Origin: an uncultured archaeon
Lineage (GTDB): Archaea; Nanobdellota; Nanobdellia; Pacearchaeales; GW2011-AR1
Length of the DNA stretch: 42,038 bases
Reading direction: 5' to 3'
Assembly: GCA_903873955.1 (NCBI GenBank)
Contig: CAIQQL010000131.1
Location: 1-42,038 of the forward strand
This document shows, piece after piece, positions 26,251 to 34,904 of the stretch. Under the pieces are notes generated by a model, which was not told the DNA's origin, searched no databases, and worked only from the letters and a program-made list of their open reading frames with translations. Position numbers and translations under genes: made by a program. Every line of letters starts with the position of its first letter. Positions within the stretch are counted from its first letter, which is position 1.

Positions 26251-27102
26251 ATGGAGGAATACTATTTTCTATTTGGGTTGGCTATCCTCTGGACTTTTTT
26301 TGCAACCATCCAGGACCTCAAGACGCGGGAAGTCGCAAATTGGATCACTTTTTCCCTGATTGGATTTGCGTTGACCTATAGAGGTTTCTATGCGCTTCTG
26401 TATCACGACTTTGCGTTTTTCTATCTCGGTGTTCTAGGCTGTCTTATCTTTGTAGCTTTGGCCTTCATGTTTTATTATGGGCGTGTTTTTGCGGGAGGTG
26501 ATGCCAAACTTCTTATGGGTATCGGGGCAATCCTGCCTTTTACCGGCGTACTGCAATTCGCTTTATGGAGTGCTTTGTTTTTGTTCCTTCTTTTCTTCTC
26601 AGGTGCCTGTTATAGTGTGTTTTATAGCCTGCTTCTTGTCACGAGAAACTATGCCTCCTTCAAACGGTCATTCAAGCAAAAGCTGCATACTTTTCGTCTA
26701 ATCCTTCTTCTCGCAGCAGTTTGCGCTATGGTCGTTCTTCTTGCCTTAGGACTGCATACCCTGGGCATAGTGTCCGCATTATTTGTCTTTGGTATTCCTA
26801 TCCTGTATGCCTATCTTAAATCTCTTGAAGAGACTTGCATGATAAAACTCACTTCCCCTGACAAGCTTACTGAAGGCGACTGGCTTGAAAAAGAAGTTCG
26901 TCTGGGGAAACGTCTCATCTCGAGGAGTGTGCATGGCCTGACCTTAGAAGAGATTGGACTTTTACGCAAAGCCAAGAAAAAAGTTTACATCAAGGAAGGA
27001 ATCCCCTTTGTTCCTGCATTTTTTATCGCGCTGGTCTTTACGGCACTCTTCTTTTTAATTTTACGACTGGATTTTCAGACGATTTTTTGGTTTCTATTTT
27101 AA
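26251..27102 (+). CDS. Type IV prepilin peptidase (A24, FlaK/PibD-like)
   Basis: 283 residues with about six to seven transmembrane segments. The catalytic aspartates of this family are visible: D22 in QDLKTREVANW and D84 in FAGGDAKLLMG (the GxGD-type site). It cleaves class III leaders of pilins and archaellins after Gly on the cytosolic side of the membrane. A cytosolic insert (about 190-245) with SPDKLTEGDWLEKEV precedes the last helix. It lies 1.2 kb from the pilin-like array, whose K/R-G leaders are its expected substrates. Its end overlaps the convergent HIT-like gene by 65 bases. Confidence 0.92.
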   Translation: MEEYYFLFGLAILWTFFATIQDLKTREVANWITFSLIGFALTYRGFYALLYHDFAFFYLGVLGCLIFVALAFMFYYGRVFAGGDAKLLMGIGAILPFTGVLQFALWSALFLFLLFFSGACYSVFYSLLLVTRNYASFKRSFKQKLHTFRLILLLAAVCAMVVLLALGLHTLGIVSALFVFGIPILYAYLKSLEETCMIKLTSPDKLTEGDWLEKEVRLGKRLISRSVHGLTLEEIGLLRKAKKKVYIKEGIPFVPAFFIALVFTALFFLILRLDFQTIFWFLF

Positions 27103-27655
27103 TCACTTCTTTCTTAGGTTTTGGTTCTAGTTTCTTTGCAACACTTTCCAATTCGGTTTTTTCCGCTTTTTTTCTTGGAGAGTTCAAGGTAAGCGGACCG
27201 TTGTACACCGGGATCAGGTTCAGGATCTTTTCGCCAAACTTTACCTCAGACTGCATCTCGACTGATTTTGCAGAGAGCCCCTCCATCAGCTTGATCACCA
27301 TCTTCTGTCCAAACAGCAAAACCTTCTGAGGCATCTCTTTTTGGTCGGTTATCGCCTCTTTTGGGATAATCAGGGTGTGTCCTTCTGAGGCAGGGTTTAT
27401 CTCAAGAACCGCAATGGCGCTGTCATCTTCTCCAATGCGCACTGAATCTACCTCTTTGTCTACCAACATCCTAAAAATCGTTTTACTGCCTGCTCTCCCC
27501 TGAGTGCGCTGTTCATTGACCAACTCTTCTATGGCCTCTGGAGTTAGTTCATTGATCTGCTTTTCCGCCTTGGCACGCTGGTCTGGGTGTAAATGAGCAA
27601 CCTGGGCATAGAGCTGTTTTTTTACTTCATTGATCTCTTCAGAGGTAAGGGCCAT
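27038..27655 (-). CDS. HIT-like protein lacking the histidine triad
   Basis: 205 residues. An N-terminal helical part (1-50: LTSEEINEVKKQLYAQ) precedes a HIT-like core (about 57-150), recognised by IFRMLVDKEVDSVRIGEDD and INPASEGHTLIIPK. Where the H-x-H-x-H motif should be, the sequence reads EVKFGEKILNLIPVYNG, so nucleotide-hydrolase activity is unlikely. A Lys/Glu/Pro-rich tail follows, part of which is coded over the end of the prepilin peptidase gene. TATA-like CTTTAAAC lies 25 bases before the ATG. Confidence 0.75.
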   Translation of the reverse strand: MALTSEEINEVKKQLYAQVAHLHPDQRAKAEKQINELTPEAIEELVNEQRTQGRAGSKTIFRMLVDKEVDSVRIGEDDSAIAVLEINPASEGHTLIIPKEAITDQKEMPQKVLLFGQKMVIKLMEGLSAKSVEMQSEVKFGEKILNLIPVYNGPLTLNSPRKKAEKTELESVAKKLEPKPKKEVIKIETKKSSENPVVKLKRRVP

Positions 27656-27692
27656 ATTCTAGTGAACAAAGAATAGTTTAAAGATTTTAGGT

Positions 27693-27965
27693 TTAGCCAA
27701 ACGCTCTGCGGTAATCTTCAATGGTTGCTGAGGAGACGTGTTCGATGGCTGCTAGTTTGTCTTCAACTATGCTCGTATCCTTCTCTTCCTGCCAAGCCAT
27801 CTTCATCATGACGGCTATCAAACCAAATGCGATAGGCCTTTCTTCAAAAGAGATATTCTTTGCGCCTTCTTGCTCAAGCAGAGCCTTGGCTGACTTCTTG
27901 ATTGCTTCAAGGTTAGCCTGAGGAGAATCAGGCATTATTTTCACAATTATTGCTGCAATTGCCAT
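27693..27965 (-). CDS. Elongation factor 1-beta (aEF1B)
   Basis: 90 residues, the usual length for the archaeal protein. It begins MAIAAIIVKIMPDSPQANLE and ends SSATIEDYRRAFG. It is the guanine nucleotide exchange factor of aEF1A in the cytosol, with a ferredoxin-like fold. TATA TTTATAAAC lies about 27 bases before the ATG, consistent with a leaderless transcript. Confidence 0.9.
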   Translation of the reverse strand: MAIAAIIVKIMPDSPQANLEAIKKSAKALLEQEGAKNISFEERPIAFGLIAVMMKMAWQEEKDTSIVEDKLAAIEHVSSATIEDYRRAFG

Positions 27966-27991
27966 AGTAAATAGGAAATGCTCTTGAAGGT

Positions 27992-28534
27992 TTATAAATC
28001 TACCCGTCCCTTAATCTGATTTTTTTCTACTAAACCGTAGGTAGTACTGTCAATGCTAACTTTTCGATTATCCCCCAACAAGAGATACTCTCCTGATGGG
28101 ATGACATTGTGGTAGTATCGAAGTTGGGTCTCAATTATCTGATTTGAGGTATTATAAAACGATTTTTCTAGAACATAAGTCTCATTAACCTGTTGTCCAT
28201 TACGATAAAGCTCTCCCTGATCTCCAAAGCTAATACTGTCTCCAGGTATTGCAATCACTCTCTTTACTACCTCTCCTTCCTTAGGATCTATTAACGCCGC
28301 TACGACATCTCCTTGCTGGATGGAATGAGAGAGATAATATCCATATCTTTCCGTCACAACCTGGCCATCATTTAACGTCGGTTCCATGGATGTCCCGGCT
28401 ATCATTTTCTTTACACCAGGAATCTCCTTTTGTGGTATGGGCTCTTTTTTCTGTAAAAAGGCAAACGAAAGCACACAGCACAGTATCAGGATTGTCCCGA
28501 CCAAAAAGAAGAGACTTCTATCTTTTTTTCTCAT
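27992..28534 (-). CDS. lepB: Signal peptidase I, bacterial-type Ser/Lys dyad
   Basis: 180 residues. An N-terminal transmembrane helix (about 7-27) precedes box B GTSMEPTL with Ser49, box D VVKRVIAIPGD with Lys91, and box E LLLGDNRKVSIDS. It cleaves Sec signal peptides outside the membrane. Archaeal and eukaryotic enzymes (Sec11-like) normally have His instead of Lys, so this is of the bacterial type. I chose ATG 28534, with a TATA-like CATAAAG upstream; a GTG three codons earlier is the alternative. Confidence 0.88.
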   Translation of the reverse strand: MRKKDRSLFFLVGTILILCCVLSFAFLQKKEPIPQKEIPGVKKMIAGTSMEPTLNDGQVVTERYGYYLSHSIQQGDVVAALIDPKEGEVVKRVIAIPGDSISFGDQGELYRNGQQVNETYVLEKSFYNTSNQIIETQLRYYHNVIPSGEYLLLGDNRKVSIDSTTYGLVEKNQIKGRVDL

Positions 28535-28625
28535 GACTCTCACAGGTTTTTTTGCTTTATGTAGTCTTCGCCTTTTTGTTTTTCATCAACACAATACTTT
28601 TAAATGACCCTCGCTTCGATAGTTT

Positions 28626-29576
28626 ATGAATGATAACTATCTGCAACTGGTCGAACGTATTGCAAAGGCATCTGGACTTGAGACCGGCGAGATAGAACGA
28701 AAAGTTGAGGGGAAAAGAGCAAAGCTATCCGGTCTTGTTTCTAAAGAAGGGGCAGCGCAGATTGTAGCTGCTGAGCTAGGTATCAACTTTGACAAAGAAC
28801 GGATGAAAATCTCTGAGATTGTCTCTGGCATGAAACGTGTTAATGTCATTGGCAAGATCATCAATATCTCTCCTGTGCGTACTTTCTCAAAGAACGGGCG
28901 GGAAGGAAAGGTCTGTAATATTGTCCTTGCTGATGAGAGTTCCAATATCAAGCTAGTTCTCTGGGACACAAATCATATCTCTCTTTTTGAGAACAATACC
29001 TTCAAACTTGGTGATGTCATAGAAGTCTCCAATGGTCAGATGCGCACGGGTGAAATCCATCTTTCCTCTTTTGGAGATATCAAACTCAGTAACGAAAAGC
29101 TAAATGTTGTGGTGTCGGAGAGGGTTTTCAATACAGTCAAGCTTTTAGACGCAAAGAGCGGGCAGAGCCTGAAAGTTAGAGCCGTGATAGTGCAAGTCTT
29201 TGATCCCCGTTATTTCGAAGTATGCCCTGAATGTGGCAAGCGTGCCCTTGAAGGAGAATGCAAAGTGCATGGGAAAATTGAGCCTCGGAAACGTGCATTG
29301 CTTAATGTTGTGCTTGATGATGGCTCAGAGACCATCCGTTCTGTCCTTTTCAATGAAGGCATTTCCCTTTTAGGCTTTACCGACGAGGAAGTCTACTCCC
29401 TTGAAAAGTTCCTTGAGAAAAAGAACAGCATCCTTGGCGAAGAAAAGTATTTTTATGGTGCCGTACGTACCAATGCCCTCTATAATACCACTGAACTGTC
29501 TATTGAAAAAGTTGAACCTGTCGATCCAACCATCCTTATCACGGAATTAGAGCAGACCATCGCGAAAAAATCCTAG
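28626..29576 (+). CDS. Replication protein A, OB fold and zinc finger
   Basis: 316 residues. N-terminal helical domain (1-60), then an OB fold (about 65-160: RVNVIGKIINISPVRTF, NIVLADESSNIKLVLWD), then a second OB-like domain with an inserted zinc finger CPECGKRALEGECKVHG (C-x2-C-x8-C-x2-H). Binds single-stranded DNA in replication and repair. TATA-like TTTTAAATG lies about 25 bases before the ATG. Confidence 0.9.
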   Translation: MNDNYLQLVERIAKASGLETGEIERKVEGKRAKLSGLVSKEGAAQIVAAELGINFDKERMKISEIVSGMKRVNVIGKIINISPVRTFSKNGREGKVCNIVLADESSNIKLVLWDTNHISLFENNTFKLGDVIEVSNGQMRTGEIHLSSFGDIKLSNEKLNVVVSERVFNTVKLLDAKSGQSLKVRAVIVQVFDPRYFEVCPECGKRALEGECKVHGKIEPRKRALLNVVLDDGSETIRSVLFNEGISLLGFTDEEVYSLEKFLEKKNSILGEEKYFYGAVRTNALYNTTELSIEKVEPVDPTILITELEQTIAKKS

Positions 29577-29613
29577 GCATTACCTTTATATCTTTCTTTA
29601 CTCTTTTTAGTCC

Positions 29614-30072
29614 ATGCTGATGCGCACCCATCTTGCCCTTACCCTTGTTTTTTGTTTAGTCCTTGCTCCCTATCTCGTCCATCCCCTCATTGTTACTGCT
29701 TTAGCCGCAGGATTCACCTCCTTGCCAGATATCGACAGTGCACATTCTTTTTTTGGAAAGCGCTGGTTCTTACGTCCTTTACAACTTATCACCAAGCATC
29801 GAGGGATGCTGCATAGCTTCACTCTTTGCATCCTTCTTTCTTTCTTGTTCGCATTTATCCTGCCTATTTTGTCTCTCCCTCTCTTTGTAGGATATTCAAG
29901 CCATCTTCTAGCAGACAGCACAACTATTGAAGGTATTACTCCTTTTTGGCCATCCCAAAAAAAGATTACAGGCGCTTTACGGACTGGTGGGAAACGTGAG
30001 ATTTTCCTTTTTTATGGCTTGCTTGGCGTAAGTTTGGTCCTTTTCCTCCGTTATCTTTACCTTTTTTCATAA
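29614..30072 (+). CDS. YdjM/DUF457-like membrane-bound metal-dependent hydrolase
   Basis: 152 residues with about four membrane segments. The family's conserved polar residues are visible: H in MRTHLALT, D in LPDIDSAHSF, H in KHRGMLHS, and H and D in SHLLADSTT. These form the metal site in this family; the natural substrate is not known. TATA TTTATATC lies about 28 bases before the ATG. Confidence 0.85.
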   Translation: MLMRTHLALTLVFCLVLAPYLVHPLIVTALAAGFTSLPDIDSAHSFFGKRWFLRPLQLITKHRGMLHSFTLCILLSFLFAFILPILSLPLFVGYSSHLLADSTTIEGITPFWPSQKKITGALRTGGKREIFLFYGLLGVSLVLFLRYLYLFS

Positions 30073-30135
30073 TTTTCCTCGAAGGTTGTTTTTGAGTGTT
30101 ATAAAGTTTATAAAGCGGTCCGCTTTCTGTTCACT

Positions 30136-31167
30136 ATGGTCAAATCCGACGAAGAGAAGAAAGTAAAAGAGGTCAAGGAAAAAGAAGAGAAGCCCAAAGA
30201 AGAGGAAAAAGAAAAAGAAGTCAGTATCACAGACGTCCCTGGTATCGGCCCGGGCATAGCCGCAAAACTTGAGGCTGCAGGAGTGTATGATCTCATGGGC
30301 CTTGCCGTCATGAGTCCCGTTAACCTTGCAAACATGGCCGGGATTGGAGAGGCTGTTGCCCGAAAGGCTATCCAGGCAGCACGAGGTATGTTACAGCTTG
30401 GTTTTATCGACGGCGTAGAATTTTCCAAAAAACGTGAAGATATCATCTATATCACCTCAGGCTCACAGAATTTGAATAATCTTCTGGGTGGAAGAGGAGT
30501 GGAAACGAAGTCCCTGACAGAGGCGTATGGTGCCTTTGGCAGTGGCAAAACGCAGCTAGGTTTAACCCTAGCTGTGAATGTTCAATTACCCAAGGACAAA
30601 GGGGGGGCGAATGCCAAAGCAGTCTTTATCGATACTGAAGGAACCTTCAGACCTGAAAGAATCCGTCAAATTGCTGAAGGCGTAGGTGCAAATCCCGAAA
30701 AAGTCCTTAAAAATATTCTCGTAGCCCGTGCATTCAATTCCGATCATCAAATCCTTCTTGTTGACAAAATCAGTGAGATGATCAAAAATGGTGAACCTAT
30801 AAAACTAGTGGTCATCGACTCCCTGACCGCACATTTCCGTGCAGAGTTTACAGGGAGAGGAGAACTTGCAGACCGTCAGCATAAACTCAATCGATATCTG
30901 CATACGCTTATCACCCTTTCTGAAAAGCATAACCTTGCTGTTTATGTCACCAATCAGGTCATGGCAAACCCTGCAATGATGTTTGGAGACCCTACAACCG
31001 CTGTTGGAGGGAATATTGTCGGGCATGCGTCTACTTATCGCCTTTATCTCAGAAAGGGTAAGCAAGGGAGCAGAGTCGCAAAACTGATTGACTCCCCAAA
31101 TCTTCCAGACAATGAATGCCAGTTCTTTGTCACCATGGCTGGTGTCCGTGACGGAGACACTTCCTAA
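30136..31167 (+). CDS. radA: DNA repair and recombination protein RadA
   Basis: 343 residues. A Lys/Glu-rich extension (about 1-30) precedes a helix-hairpin-helix DNA-binding domain (TDVPGIGPGIAAKLEAAG) and the ATPase core: Walker A GAFGSGKTQ (132-140; most archaeal RadA read GEFGSGKTQ), Walker B LVVIDSL near 228, and the L2 region MFGDPTTAVGGNIVGH. It forms filaments on single-stranded DNA and catalyses strand exchange. TATA TTTATAAAG at 30107-30115. Confidence 0.95.
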   Translation: MVKSDEEKKVKEVKEKEEKPKEEEKEKEVSITDVPGIGPGIAAKLEAAGVYDLMGLAVMSPVNLANMAGIGEAVARKAIQAARGMLQLGFIDGVEFSKKREDIIYITSGSQNLNNLLGGRGVETKSLTEAYGAFGSGKTQLGLTLAVNVQLPKDKGGANAKAVFIDTEGTFRPERIRQIAEGVGANPEKVLKNILVARAFNSDHQILLVDKISEMIKNGEPIKLVVIDSLTAHFRAEFTGRGELADRQHKLNRYLHTLITLSEKHNLAVYVTNQVMANPAMMFGDPTTAVGGNIVGHASTYRLYLRKGKQGSRVAKLIDSPNLPDNECQFFVTMAGVRDGDTS

Positions 31168-31172
31168 TTTCT

Positions 31173-31865
31173 TTAGAGTTTTCTCACTCTGAACTTCACA
31201 GGCGCAACAGCCATACCTGCCAATGGACTGAGTCTCTGGGTGATGAGCACCTGACTTGGAAGGGAATCTTGCATGTAAAGCTCGATCTTCTCCCTTATCT
31301 TTCCTTCTGCTGATTCCTGGAAAGTCACATTTTGACGAATAAACTGTCTTGGTGCGTCATTGGTAGTTCCTTGGTATTGAAATTGCGGATGATACGGGGC
31401 ATCTTTAGGCCGAAGATAAACCAAACTGACTCGAATCATATTGTCGACAATCTCTGCCTGTGCGCTTTCAGTTTCGACCTCAAACCAAGGTACTTCTTCA
31501 GAAATATCACTTTCGATTCTTGCATTAGGAGGTTTACCTTTATAAGCCGTGACGGCAAAATAAAATGCGGTGGCTAAGGGGAATCCGTTGGTAAACTGGA
31601 GGATATTGGTATATCCTACGTCTGTTGTATTAGTATACTGTCTTCTTTCTCCGCCAAAAAACACCTGAAATCCATCTATCATATCGGGTTGGTTATTATG
31701 GTCCCACTTCAAAGAAATCTTTGTTTTTCCCATGTATCTTGCGATAGGCACTTCCGGAGAGCTTTGGGCCAAGGAATTAGCTGCAACATTCCCGGCAGCA
31801 AGAGCACATACTAAAGATACCAATCCTTTCAATTTACTTATTTTGAAATTATTTTCTTTTTTCAT
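31173..31865 (-). CDS. Secreted fibronectin-III-like protein, paralogue A
   Basis: 230 residues. Signal peptide (hydrophobic LVSLVCALAAGNVAAN, Ala-rich cleavage region). An FN3-like domain (about 50-130) with ISLKWDHN, GFQVFFGG and FYFAVTAYKG strands follows. The C-terminal domain of about 100 residues shares its last residues, KFRVRKL, with the gene at 31901-32566. The ATG at 31865 is preceded by a TATA-like AATAAATC 27 bases upstream; a GTG start 12 bases earlier is possible. Ends 5 bases from the convergent radA stop. Confidence 0.75.
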   Translation of the reverse strand: MKKENNFKISKLKGLVSLVCALAAGNVAANSLAQSSPEVPIARYMGKTKISLKWDHNNQPDMIDGFQVFFGGERRQYTNTTDVGYTNILQFTNGFPLATAFYFAVTAYKGKPPNARIESDISEEVPWFEVETESAQAEIVDNMIRVSLVYLRPKDAPYHPQFQYQGTTNDAPRQFIRQNVTFQESAEGKIREKIELYMQDSLPSQVLITQRLSPLAGMAVAPVKFRVRKL

Positions 31866-31900
31866 TTTCTCTGACACAACGTTTTCAAAGATTTATTCAT

Positions 31901-32566
31901 TTAGAGTTTTCTTACTCTAAACTTCGAAGGTGCAACGGCTTTTGGTCCTTGAGAGGCATATGCCTGACTTACCAATATCTGGTCCAGATTTTCCTGCAAA
32001 ACAAGTTCGACTGTCTCGCGTACGTATTGAGCATTCACTGGAGTTTGAGAGATTACCCTTTCACTGAGAAATGGTTTGTATGCACTATTTGTCGAAGCTC
32101 GGTAATTAAACCTCATAGTGTATGACGCATCCCTTTGTCTTTGATAGGTCATCGTCACCTTGACACCATTGCTGATTATCTGACTGAATATGCTTTCGCC
32201 TTCTATTTCATACCAACTGATCTGATTTGAATGCGCGCTTTTATTTTTATAGGCATCATAAGCATCAACCACAAAAAAATGCTCTAACTTTAATGGGAAG
32301 CTTTCGGGGAAGGAATACACGGTCACGTTTCCTACATCTCTATTGGTGACATAGTTGCCGCTTTTGAACCCCCATAAAATCTCATATCCTGCAACTCTCT
32401 GATCGCGGCTAGCATCCCATCCTACTCCCAGCGTTGTTCGTATCTCATAGTTGACGGGTGGAGGGAGCTGTACGTTCTGGGCAGGAGCATGTGAAGTGAT
32501 GGAGGTCATTGCCAGAGCACCAATCGAGGTCGTTAGACTCTTTATTTTTTTAAATTTCCTCTTCAT
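31901..32566 (-). CDS. Secreted fibronectin-III-like protein, paralogue B
   Basis: 221 residues. Basic N-terminus and hydrophobic signal stretch (ending in ITSHAPAQ). FN3-like domain (GVGWDASRDQRVAGYEILWG, then FFVVDAYDAYKNKSAHSN) as in many bacterial surface proteins. A C-terminal domain resembling paralogue A follows (TYQRQRDASY vs VYLRPKDAPY) and ends in the same KFRVRKL. Probably a tandem duplicate. TATA-like AATATAATG lies about 26 bases before the ATG. Function is likely extracellular binding; ligand unknown. Confidence 0.76.
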   Translation of the reverse strand: MKRKFKKIKSLTTSIGALAMTSITSHAPAQNVQLPPPVNYEIRTTLGVGWDASRDQRVAGYEILWGFKSGNYVTNRDVGNVTVYSFPESFPLKLEHFFVVDAYDAYKNKSAHSNQISWYEIEGESIFSQIISNGVKVTMTYQRQRDASYTMRFNYRASTNSAYKPFLSERVISQTPVNAQYVRETVELVLQENLDQILVSQAYASQGPKAVAPSKFRVRKL

Positions 32567-32676
32567 TTGGTTAGATATCCCCTCTTCATTATATTCTTTT
32601 CTCTTCTTGGGAACTTTTAAACTATATTGTGCTCTTGTTTCATAATCCTTTAAAAGTACCTTCTTTTCTTTTTCTC

Positions 32677-33135
32677 ATGTCCTTAGACCCTTCTTTTCGC
32701 TTAACCTCTTCTTTAGTCATCCCTCAAGCCTCCGACTCCCTGTTTTGGTACGTCCTTAACAAGAAAGATGGCAAATGGGGTCTTCCTGGCGGAAAAGTTG
32801 AATTGTTTGAACACTTACCTAATGCAGGCGCAAGAGAAGCACAAGAAGAGCTGGGCTGTATGGCTCTTACCCAATATCATATCGGAACTTATTACTTCAG
32901 AAGCGAGCATGGAAATCCCGTTATCAATTTTGTTTATGCAGCCACTCTCTCTGGTGGAGCGCCTCATGCAGATCTTCAAAGCAATATCTTGGAAGTAAAA
33001 GCATTTTCCCTTTCTGAACTTGAAGATCTCTTGCGCAGGGGCAGTTTGCGTGCCAACGAGGCAAATCTTGCGCCGGTGCAAGATTATCTTAGGGGGAACA
33101 AGTTCCCTCTTGATTTTATCAAGACTTTTTTTTAA
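32677..33135 (+). CDS. Nudix hydrolase
   Basis: 152 residues. A complete Nudix box is present with exact spacing: G-x5-E-x7-REAQEELGC (from the Gly of GGKVELFE on). Such enzymes hydrolyse nucleoside diphosphates linked to another group; GDP-mannose mannosyl hydrolase-type proteins look similar, but the substrate is not decided by sequence. Start chosen at 32677 because CTTTAAAAG lies about 26 bases upstream; an ATG 48 bases earlier lies on top of that box. Ends directly against the convergent amidohydrolase, with no gap. Confidence 0.9.
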   Translation: MSLDPSFRLTSSLVIPQASDSLFWYVLNKKDGKWGLPGGKVELFEHLPNAGAREAQEELGCMALTQYHIGTYYFRSEHGNPVINFVYAATLSGGAPHADLQSNILEVKAFSLSELEDLLRRGSLRANEANLAPVQDYLRGNKFPLDFIKTFF

Positions 33136-34284
33136 TCATTTGCCGCGGGCTAGAAATGGTTTGGGAACTTTCTCAAAAGCTCTTTTGTCCTCTTCTAGCA
33201 CCCTTTGCACACTGTCTATATCCACATCGTTCAGTTTTATCCCACATGCAAGCTTTGCTAAAATAGAAGGGATATAAAATCTTGTATCATCTGCCAGTCT
33301 CCAAACCTGCATAAACATGTCGGGATGACCTGAAGGTATAAACACATCACAGATATTATCTGTCCCTAGCTGTACGGGGATTTTCTTTGCTACAAAATCC
33401 CAGACTCTTGCAATACTATTATGGGTAGGCGTATCAACACATCGGTATTGCCTCATACCGATTGCTGCTGAAGGACAGCAAACGAATCCGATATTATATT
33501 TTTTCATGCCGTCTGCCACTTTCTGGAATCTTTCTTCAGTATAGCATGAGGGGGATATTGCATGAATTGCCCAGACCATAGGCTCTGTTTTTTCAGCTCC
33601 CCTAAAGTTCTCCGGCCAAATCCATCTCACTGCATCAATGAGCGTTTCCGTTCCATTTTCCCAAGGCACATTTCCCTGATCCACATGCACATGTACCTGT
33701 TTACCAAGTTTTTTCCCTAAACTCAGGATTCTTTTTAAGTGCTCATCGTACCCTACCCTTCCATCTCCCTCATCCCTCTCAGGAAGGGCTGCCAGAAAGT
33801 CCGCTTTTTGGGCTGCCGCCTCAAATGTTTCCCATCTCTCCGGAATACTATCCTTAAATCCAAAGATGGGATAGGCTGCAAGCTTCAAATCAATTCTTTC
33901 TTTGTATTTCTCCTTCATCTCCAATGCAATCGCGAACGCATCCCTTGCTTCATCATTGGTTGTGTCTATAAGACTCCAGATCTGACGGGTGTTGAACGCT
34001 ATTGATGCATTAAGCACTTCTCTAAGCCTTCTCTCCAAGTCTTTTCTTGCGTACGCTGGACCTTTATGCAAATCCCCTGTCAGCGACTGTTTAACGGCTA
34101 ATGGATAGGCCGAGGCCTGCAAAGGGTTTAGTCCTACATGACTCAAGTAAGCTTTATCTGTCGTGTTTGCCCGATCAAGATGCGCATGGGCATTGACATA
34201 CCCCCCATAAGAAGCAACGGCCTCTTTTAGTATCCCCTCCCAATGTGTGGCATACTCTCTTGGACTGACCCGGCCTTTTCCCAT
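33136..34284 (-). CDS. Amidohydrolase, cytosine-deaminase-like
   Basis: 382 residues. The metal-site motifs of the amidohydrolase superfamily are visible: H33-A-H35 in VNAHAHLDRA, VHVHVDQ (metal His), WAIHAIS (His) and LGTDNICDVF (Asp). The arrangement fits the CodA-like deaminase group, which converts cytosine to uracil or deaminates related bases, but the substrate is unproven. TATA TTTATAAG lies 26 bases before the ATG. It belongs to a local group of nucleotide-handling genes. Confidence 0.82.
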   Translation of the reverse strand: MGKGRVSPREYATHWEGILKEAVASYGGYVNAHAHLDRANTTDKAYLSHVGLNPLQASAYPLAVKQSLTGDLHKGPAYARKDLERRLREVLNASIAFNTRQIWSLIDTTNDEARDAFAIALEMKEKYKERIDLKLAAYPIFGFKDSIPERWETFEAAAQKADFLAALPERDEGDGRVGYDEHLKRILSLGKKLGKQVHVHVDQGNVPWENGTETLIDAVRWIWPENFRGAEKTEPMVWAIHAISPSCYTEERFQKVADGMKKYNIGFVCCPSAAIGMRQYRCVDTPTHNSIARVWDFVAKKIPVQLGTDNICDVFIPSGHPDMFMQVWRLADDTRFYIPSILAKLACGIKLNDVDIDSVQRVLEEDKRAFEKVPKPFLARGK

Positions 34285-34453
34285 TACGGTTTGTGAGGCA
34301 GTCAGAACTTATAAACAAATAAGATTCTGCAATACAGCTTTTACATCGCATAAACCTTATAAACTCCGCGACTCTTTTTGATTTATATTCTTCTCTCTTG
34401 ACCAACAAATGCCTTTTATCTTCTTTTTTGATCGATCTTAAAGAAATAGTTAT

Positions 34454-34864
34454 CTAGACTATCTGCCGCAAATCCTGATTGATGATCTTCGGTCTGAATG
34501 CGCAGATTTCATCTTTTAACATTCCTTCAGGTATAGGATTATACAAAAAGATCTTTTTCTCCAGTCTCCACGCCTGAAACATCTCTAAAAATGTCGCTCC
34601 TCCAATATAATTCGGAATCTTCTTTTTCTCCATGTTCAGTACGAGAATCGCATCATTCTCCCTGACTTTCTGTTCCTGCCTGCGGATCATGTTTGATTTC
34701 CATTCGGCATGCAGTTCATCTCCCTCTTTCTTCACTTCTTCTTCTTTCATGGGAGCATCGAAACTATTCGGGAGCGTGATGATATGGCCCTGGCTTTCAA
34801 GCAACGCTTTAATCTTGGGAATCTTATTATAGATATGCTTGCTGCAGCAGATAAATATCTTCAT
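34454..34864 (-). CDS. Nucleoside 2-deoxyribosyltransferase-like protein
   Basis: 136 residues. Begins MKIFICCSKHIYNKI, with GHIITLPNSFD, VRENDAILVLNMEKKK, YIGGATFLEMFQAW and a FLYNPIPEG motif, as in the NDT/DUF4406-like family with a Rossmann-like flavodoxin fold. Family members move deoxyribose between bases or hydrolyse nucleotides; which applies here is unknown. Start set to ATG 34864, with TTTATAAT about 25 bases upstream, just beyond the tRNA gene. Confidence 0.75.
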   Translation of the reverse strand: MKIFICCSKHIYNKIPKIKALLESQGHIITLPNSFDAPMKEEEVKKEGDELHAEWKSNMIRRQEQKVRENDAILVLNMEKKKIPNYIGGATFLEMFQAWRLEKKIFLYNPIPEGMLKDEICAFRPKIINQDLRQIV

Positions 34865-34904
34865 CTTCAAAGATACCCTCTTTTTATTATAAATCTTTTC
34901 AGGA

